Assembly: GCA_963693285.1 (NCBI GenBank)
Contig: OY848917.1
Span: 30,515,245-30,579,244, forward strand
Length of the DNA: 64,000 nt
Direction: 5' to 3'
From: Xestospongia muta
Lineage: Eukaryota; Porifera; Demospongiae; Haplosclerida; Petrosiidae
The notes beneath the pieces were generated by a model, which was not told the origin of the DNA, searched no databases, and saw only the letters and a program-made list of their open reading frames with translations. The first letter of the stretch is position 1, and each line of letters starts with the position of its first letter. Positions 59,501 to 64,000 of this stretch are shown piece after piece. Position numbers and translations under genes: made by a program.

Positions 59501-60074
59501 CAAAATTTGGCAAATAATATTTGTCCTATTCTTAAACTAGCTTCTTAAATTAGTCCTTATGAATAATTAATTATTAGGAATATTTTGAACTATAATTTTC
59601 ACAATGTCTAATATTCTTATCACTACTTCTTTGTTGCACTATCCCTACTTTAAATCTACTTGTTTAATACTTGTATATTAAGTTAGTAAATATCCTTTAT
59701 AATGATAACATTATAATACAAGTATTAGGTCATATTTTTACCATAACATGTACTTCCAAATTACATATTTGTCACATTTAACACTACATCAGTGTATTAG
59801 TATTTCTTAGGGAATCACTTTATATTCTTGAGACAATTGAACCAGATTATAGATACAACTATTGTCAATAATGATTGTTCTTTTATTTCAATTTACTCTT
59901 GTTGTATACTAGTATTGTTTACTAGTAATATAGTAATATAGATTGTATTGTTAATTTTATTTCTCTTACATCCAGAACAATCAAACTCCATTGCATTTGG
60001 CAGCATTGTTGAATCATCATGATAATGCTGATACATTGCTTAAAGCTGGAGCATATGTTCATGCTATTGATAAG
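40839..60074 (+). CDS. Ankyrin-repeat protein, 5' part of gene
   Basis: Exon 1 ends exactly with the start codon (ATG 40839-40841, donor GTAAGT at 40842). Exon 2 is 44239-44331 (NDSLIESARRGYLSRVKDAL, then SRGANVNATDE), exon 3 is 44954-45052 (GNDTPLHWAALYGHAEVGKI) and exon 4 is 59976-60074 (NNQTPLHLAALLNHHDNADT). All junctions are phase 0, and exons 3 and 4 each encode one 33-residue ankyrin unit. No stop is present. The introns are 3.4 kb, 0.6 kb and 14.9 kb; the first and third are filled with mobile-element remnants. The gene must continue past the right edge, because no terminal exon is seen by 64000. The exon style matches the last ankyrin exon of the gene at 47-5936, so a Roc-COR-Death tail is a fair guess but is not shown here. 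Confidence 0.75.
41165..41795. repeat. Tandem duplication, about 311 bp, two copies
   Basis: 41165-41480 and 41481-41795 align over their whole length with only scattered differences; shared landmarks are 311-316 bp apart. Both contain CTTCAGTCTCCCTATGAGTT and GGAGGGCTTGACTGCCCCA. It lies in intron 1 of the second ankyrin gene. A 74-codon frame in copy 2 is not conserved as a frame in copy 1. Confidence 0.85.
42700..43430 (+). pseudogene. Penelope-like retroelement tail with GIY-YIG domain
   Basis: Plus-strand pieces: near 42755-42865 VTIPYIQRQSETIKRIFSPL followed by VFRPLVTLRKVL. Near 42930-43020 comes CDATYIGPTVRNLLQHIKEH, then SAISEHAYQTSHTINWKNPS near 43030-43090 and LESWHINDKRPSINHEMG near 43120-43180. 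This is the end of the RT followed by the GIY-YIG endonuclease tail seen in Penelope-like and related retroelements. Frames shift at least twice. The upstream RT body is absent, as expected for a 5'-truncated copy. It lies in intron 1 of the ankyrin gene. Confidence 0.55.
43431..44238 (+). other. Rest of intron 1 of the second ankyrin gene
   Basis: AT-rich, no gene recognised, ending in the acceptor TTTTATTTTAG before exon 2. Confidence 0.55.
45430..45890 (-). pseudogene. Gypsy RNase H / linker fragment
   Basis: Minus strand: near 45860-45770 FYIESDHQPLSYLFNKAREI, then 45702-45517 DALSRLTRSITTSLNCIPGD and KIKEWTKRDPILLKVY. The DALSRL box follows RNase H and precedes the integrase in Gypsy polyproteins. 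The reading frame is broken between the pieces, and neither RT nor integrase adjoins. It lies in the third intron of the ankyrin gene. Confidence 0.6.
45891..47505. other. Intronic stretch without a recognised gene
   Basis: AT-rich apart from a short CpG-rich patch near 46430-46460. Broken plus-strand frames near 47190-47430 (for example KLVTTSMIIGVCTLLIAPIM) look weakly protein-like but match nothing I know. Confidence 0.4.
47506..47565. repeat. AAT microsatellite
   Basis: About 18-19 AAT units with a few single-base changes. The poly-Ile frame on the minus strand is only a translation of this repeat. Confidence 0.9.
47700..50560 (-). pseudogene. Gypsy-type polyprotein remnant, nucleocapsid to integrase
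   Basis: Reading from 50564 downwards: two Cys/His knuckles (CYHCGGQHKSHECC, CHICRKKGHITRAC). Then a protease segment VMEVNTGAAVSILSEST near 50150-50220, where the catalytic DTG is NTG. Then RT: FFTKLDLSQAYQQVQL near 49990 and, at 49813-49790, a box YIEGVLVTG instead of YIDD. RNase H has LVLACDTSPYEIGAVLSH. The integrase zinc region is at 48673-48966 (RVLDEIHQSHHGIVKMKAIA), and its core near 48300-48400 has SDNRSVFTSREFADFMANNG. The C-terminal tail has SNGIEMKRHIDHM near 47860. Stops and shifts are scattered. Both protease and RT have lost catalytic Asp residues, so the copy is dead. No LTR pair was identified. Confidence 0.75.
50561..50715 (-). pseudogene. Fragment of a second element upstream of the Gypsy remnant
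   Basis: Minus strand from 50715: MSKQREDVNLTEEVINYKEN, then CPANRKRSIRKKASKLGFRK and GEVYYEKK. The KR-x-IRKKA-x-x-x-x-x-x-G-x-x-YY pattern is one I associate with the region before integrase cores in other mobile elements, not with Gypsy gag. The join to the knuckle region near 50560 looks like an insertion boundary. Confidence 0.35.
50903..50928. repeat. Perfect 26-bp palindrome
   Basis: AAAATTTGGACC joined through CCTAGG to its exact reverse complement; a third partial copy (GGACCAAATTTT) lies at 50936-50947. It may be the end of a small inverted-repeat element. Confidence 0.8.
50950..52800. other. Intronic AT-rich stretch
   Basis: No gene recognised. Contains several ACATGTACATGT-type runs (for example near 51355-51380 and 52010-52025). 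Confidence 0.5.
52815..53165. repeat. Extra copy of the ankyrin-gene intron unit, without an exon
   Basis: 52815-52950 matches 59605-59745 (before exon 4), and 52985-53160 matches 44600-44770 (before exon 3), including GTTTAAAGTTCTGGTTTT and ATACAACTGAAAGTATTATC. In the other copies an ankyrin exon follows; here none does. Confidence 0.75.
53166..53549 (-). other. Unassigned stretch before the hAT fragment
   Basis: A 64-codon minus-strand frame (53287-53481) contains WNVPANHVISKYLMNSSIL and no domain I recognise. It may belong to the element that supplied the hAT fragment. Confidence 0.3.
53550..54330 (-). pseudogene. hAT transposase C-terminal fragment
   Basis: 53862-54125 on the minus strand gives KLLQILLTIPVSIAMAECSF followed by SVLRQLNTDFL, the hAT dimerisation motif of the ZMYM1-like group. 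After a shift, near 53760-53860, comes LDLQKVAMEFINVNDKRKSF. GC-rich blocks with GGGGGCAC and GCCCCCC flank it (53575-53625 and 54363-54385), unlike the AT-rich surroundings. The zinc-finger and catalytic parts are missing. Confidence 0.65.
54763..56904 (+). mobile_element. MULE-like fragment between 9-bp direct repeats
   Basis: TACGGTATC occurs at 54763-54771 and again at 56896-56904, as a 9-bp target duplication would. Inside, near 55385-55520, is FESDAVYVNGTFKLVLTFLL followed by DIQYAHIQVWKNFPLEFFFL, the W-x-V-D-G-T-F start of a MULE transposase core with the first Asp replaced by Asn. Upstream frames (for example 54809-54997) are broken and unassigned. The sequence just inside the two ends is only weakly inverted. 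The rest of the transposase is not readable, and 55730-56500 holds nothing I recognise. Confidence 0.45.
57010..57560 (+). pseudogene. YqaJ-like nuclease C-terminus with PHD finger
   Basis: Plus-strand text from about 57065 gives NHVYYYHVLTQMHICRCEYC followed by NFVIWSEKDG, the last conserved part of YqaJ-type exonucleases. Then come FFVYGILPEIVSIWYTRQ, an acidic linker and a PHD finger from 57379 (WCYCGQP, MIRCDHESC, WFHCDCL). A stop (TAG 57492-57494) replaces the usual Trp before RCPSCW, so the finger is interrupted at its last step. The N-terminal part of the nuclease is missing or unreadable. It converges with the transposase at 57700-59330; this pair is the content I recall for ISL2EU elements. 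Confidence 0.65.
57700..59330 (-). pseudogene. ISL2EU-type THAP-DDE transposase
   Basis: Minus strand: a THAP zinc finger from about 59310 (CCVVGCTNRALKGSAKSFYR, with a small intron, then NHKTWHPSKYERVCSDHFVS near 59040-59095). A linker with NNPDWAPSLNLGYHS follows (58588-58983). The DDE_Tnp_4-like core at 57984-58205 has VIINCTKVFVERPTDLFVRA and WSNYKHHSTMKFLIRITPQG. The C-terminus near 57740-57940 has DVVLADRGFTCQDHIGMYLA and HVERVIGLVKPKYTIL. In active relatives the first motif reads IDCTE; here it is INCTK, so the first catalytic Asp is lost, while the LADRGF Asp and the HVERVIG Glu remain. A stop in the THAP part and one frameshift near 57830 add to the decay. Confidence 0.7.
59590..59975. 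repeat. Intron unit preceding ankyrin exon 4
   Basis: Homologous to 52815-52950 in its first part and to 44785-44953 in its last 190 bases (AGGGAATCACTTTAT...ATCCAG). It marks duplication of an exon together with its upstream intron. Confidence 0.75.
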
Positions 60075-63000
60075 GTCAGTATATACTATAATGTAAACAT
60101 ATTATATTTATAAAGTGGTTATTACAATACCTTCATATTAAAGAAGTATGTAATAAATTCTAACTTTCTTGTTATTTTAAATGAAAAAAAACATGTACAT
60201 GTAAGTTATTACATGTATATAATGATTATAATCGCTATCATCAAATATTTGATTATAATGATATAATCAGAAAACATTCATATCCTGGAAAGTCAATTTC
60301 CATATTTAAATTTCCTTCTACTTAAATATATCCATCAGTATCCTTTACGACACTAGTGATATTATATTAACAAAACAAAATATGATAATAATGACAAGAT
60401 ATTATCATAAATGAGAAATTTATTATTTTTTACCCATTCATACTAGATACATGTACAGCAGTTGTAGAATTTGTTGTTTTTATTACCTATAAACAAAGTA
60501 TACCAACAGTCCTATAATCATTTTAGATCACATGATATTTTGATGTCCTTTTGTTTTGCTTTTTTGTTGTTTATATGTGATTATTGAAAATGACAAATAA
60601 CATAAACTACATACATTAACTGTTGACATACTAATAGGAAGTAATGACTTTAATTAACCTTAATTAATATTGTGAGCACAATTATGATGTGTGTGACCTA
60701 GAAGTTAAAAGCTAGCTTGCTTCCAATTCCATTAAATTAAGGTTTATTCCCAGCATTCTACTCTAGTTATTTTATTCATTTCATTTTAAATATTTTTACC
60801 TGATCAAGTTGTCCAAAATATATATAGGACAATGCTTTTCAATTATAATCTTGTTATGTACTTGTTGACTATAGAACTAAGTTTGTTTGTTTGTTTGTTG
60901 TACATAGCAAGTAAACCAAATACTTTAACTTCATGATCAGATATATTATGGCATCCAATAAATTTACTTTCCTCTATATCAAGTGTATCAATAGATATGA
61001 CTGACAATGCTTTAAAACTTTTAGCATAATGATAATATAGTAATTATAGTTTAGCTTCTGACAAAAGACACCTTGTGTCACTTTAGATTGATCCTGTCTG
61101 AATGAGGAATGTTTCACTTTAGATGTAGTATTATAGTGAGACACCTCAGTCTGAATTTAGGACACTAATGCTATTACAGACATTTCTTCATACCCTGGAT
61201 TCATTGTATCTATGATAATAGTACATGTAACTGATCCCTTGAAATACAGGTCCAGTTATTGTATTAATGGAGACAGCAAATTTAGAACATTTTGAAAAAA
61301 AACAATAATTATGCATTTCATTTCATTTGTACTGGGGTGTGATGTTGATGCTTTAATTATAATTATTATTATTCCATCATTGATGGAAACAATTCAAATT
61401 AAATATTTATTGTCTAGTTCCTGTTACAGTACAATTTGTTTATCAATGTGTCTTTTTAGTCAAGCAATTAAGGCATTAATTAAAGCATAGTATTTCTAGA
61501 CCATATCCAGCTCATTATTTAATAGTCTTTGTCTTTTACTACTTGTATTCATTTCACTAGTTAGTGTACAATAATGATTTTAAGTTAAACCCTTGAGATA
61601 ATGACACACATCTAATCAGGACAACAGCCTTTGTCCTTATGATATCCTGAATTAGGAAGTTACACTTTATGTTAGAAACATTTAATATTATCAGTGACAT
61701 CTTTTACTGTTATATAAGTTTTCTCTTTACATCTTATAAACTTAAATCATGAATGTTAATTTTGATGATTGAGCTATAAGTGTAAGTAATAAATTTAACA
61801 ATAATTATGTAAGTACACAAAACATGTATGGGAAATGACTGGAGATTTACTTGACAGAAGTGATGCCATTTTGCTATGATTTTAATTAAGTGCATTCATT
61901 TCACTTTTTGATTAATATTCATCAAAAATATTTACAATAAAAGACAGAAGTGTACAAGTATTTTCTATAATTAGAATTATTTGAGATGACATGATGATAT
62001 TCATATTAGAGAGGTACTATTCAGGGAGTTTGTTAGAGGAGGTTCTATTGTATGCTTGTTTACAGTTTTGCCATACAAACTGTGTAACAATTTGTAGCAA
62101 TTCCTTTAGTAAGGATACCTTCCTAAATGCAGGAAGGGCAGATACACATGTAAATTTCCACATCTTTTGCTAATTATCTCTCGAATTTTCTATATCTCAG
62201 CATATATATATATATTAATATATATATATTAGTAATTATTTAGTATTGTATTCACAATATTGACAATACTGGTCTATCATAAACAAAAACAAATTGTGAT
62301 CACATTCTATTTATACATGTACATGAGCACTTGTACTAAAATATGTGGGTCTATCAAAGGAACAAACACAGGTGTATACATTGTATAGGAGTTAGAAGTC
62401 ATCATCTAGCTTCCTAAATGTAATCAATACTGAGATATAATGCAATAATGTAACAACAGAAGGTTATTATTTAGTTTCCCTAGTCAGTTAAGCTAAAATT
62501 GTGATGACAGCAAATATCAACACAAATACTGTAGTACTGGGACCATATATAATATTGATGGTACAGTTGTTCAAGACTCAAAATCCTAGCATCATGAGAG
62601 CTATTGATGTATCTCTGTATAACAAGTCTTTCTTTTTGTTTAAGATTTTTTGGAGTTACCAGCCTTTTCAAAGCAGCAGTTGATCAATCAATGATTAATA
62701 TAGGACAGCACAATAAGAGAGTCTATTAGTTAGCATGACTCATGTTGGTGTCTTTGATATTCCCACATATCATACTACAAATCATATAAGCCACAATCTA
62801 TGACAGATACAGGATATACATGAAGTGGCTTTCAATTAGAAATCAAACAGAGCCTTGGGTTTTAATTAATAACTGTCCTTATGTGTATCCTATGTGTCAT
62901 AGACTGTGGTTTAGCTATAGTATATACTTCAATATGTAGGTATATAGTTACCAGTGAATTGAACAATAAGTGTTAGGATATACTTGTTTGATCATGAAAC

Positions 63001-64000
63001 AAATGTGTACTAATAATATTCAGTAATTTAACTATGTTGAAGTTGTCAATAATGTATTACCTGGACTGGAAGGAATCATTTTTGTCAGGTGATGTAAAAA
63101 TTTCCATATGAACAATTGAATCTTCACAAAATTGTTTGACCTTCCAGTGAGTGAATGATTGCTTCTTTTTACGTATAATTCAATTTTATATGTAATTAAC
63201 TATACAATCTATGAATATCAATAATGATTAACATTTCCTGTCCCACAAAAGCATTTTCCTACTCTTCTTGATATAAACTCTATGTTGTGTGTTTACTGTG
63301 TGAGTCGTATACTAAACTGTTTTGCAACTCATTCAAATTATATTAAGCATTTATGAAGTAGAAACTCATCCTTGAACTAATGCATGGTTTGAGCACTGAT
63401 TAAAATACCAGTGAAAGTGTATCACTATGTATGAGAGGTGAGGTCAAGAGGTAAATACAGCCTGAATCATAGACGAGTGCTGTATTAGTTTTGAGACCCT
63501 ATCCATTTGATTATATCCATATATCATCCTCACCTGTCATGCACACTGTTACCTCCTGATCTCCATTAACCACTGATTTCATTTTAAACTATACTGTATT
63601 TACACACACACAAACATATATATTTGTATGTCTATCGTTGTTCTTATTCAGTTTGTAATGAAAATTGAAACTACAGATGATTGATAATTTGTTTGAACAT
63701 ACAAATTCTTTGACCAAACCTTCTATAATTTTAGTAGGATTTAAGAAATATGTCAAATATGTTAGGAAGAAAGAAGAGCTTACTCAACACACTTGAGATA
63801 TAGAATGATATAGCAAAGATATGTGATGGAATGGTTATTATAAAGTAATGAAATCACTGATAACACAATAGGCATCAAAGTATTCCCTAGTACAACATAC
63901 TGTATGATACATAGACATACAATTGGCTCTACAAAGATCTTTTGAAGCCCTAGGAGATTTAATGGCAAATATGTCATTTTTACTATCAATTAATTAGTAT
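60075..64000 (+). other. Intron after ankyrin exon 4, no further exon seen
   Basis: The first 290 bases match those after exon 3 (45053-45300), for example GTATGTAATAAATTCT and AATCAGAAAACATTC. Beyond that it is AT-rich, with an AT-alternating block at 62202-62233 and a short CA/TA run near 63600-63635. No ankyrin exon, RNA gene or mobile-element protein was recognised. Confidence 0.55.

Noticed and set aside
61991..62173. Plus-strand frame with LNAGRADTHV, possibly a decayed ankyrin exon
   Set aside because: Lacks the TPLH core and the intron-unit homology that mark the true exons; the resemblance is probably chance.

Overview
The window looks like animal genomic DNA, most probably from a sponge of the Amphimedon type. 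This is an inference from the following: it is very AT-rich, has many small introns (often 40-80 bp) with GT/AG ends, carries an ankyrin-Roc-COR-Death gene, and holds transposon families that I know from sponge and cnidarian genomes. No bacterial gene organisation, tRNA, rRNA or CRISPR array is visible.

Two host genes frame the window and both read on the + strand. The first (47-5936) is the 3' part of a gene with a last ankyrin exon, a Roc-like P-loop GTPase plus COR-like exon, and a Death-domain exon. This is the domain order of the C-terminal part of DAPK1. The second (40839-60074, continuing past the right edge) is the 5' part of a related gene: a first exon that ends exactly in its ATG, followed by three ankyrin exons, the last two separated by a 14.9-kb intron. 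Both genes use phase-0 ankyrin exons, and homologous intron sequence shows that exon-intron modules were duplicated.

Between them (6.4-40.3 kb) is a dense field of mobile DNA. A near-complete 7.06-kb element with CACTG ends (8095-15157) sits inside an intron of an older relative (6409 to about 16960). A third, more decayed relative occupies 19872 to about 24480. Each carries a zinc-finger transposase and, head to head with it, a SAMD3-like gene or a trace of one. A ZSWIM/FAR1-like gene that has lost its catalytic centre but is otherwise almost open lies at 17097-19130. A 4.5-kb element (29540-34027) encodes a chimeric protein with a ubiquitin-specific-protease-like domain, a C2H2 finger, a MULE transposase core, a SWIM finger and a PHD finger. 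Gypsy fragments, a transposase-like family remnant (25.05-26.3 kb), and a Gypsy gag-protease-RT body split by a small DNA transposon complete this part. A possible short secreted-peptide gene lies at 28186-28299.

The introns of the second host gene also hold many elements: a 311-bp tandem duplication, a GIY-YIG tail of a Penelope-like retroelement, two Gypsy remnants, a hAT tail, a MULE-like fragment flanked by a 9-bp direct repeat, and an ISL2EU-type pair (THAP-DDE transposase and YqaJ-PHD nuclease). Most of these genes show stops, frameshifts or lost catalytic residues. All coordinates, splice sites and translations were read by eye, and family names come from recalled family signatures, not from a search.
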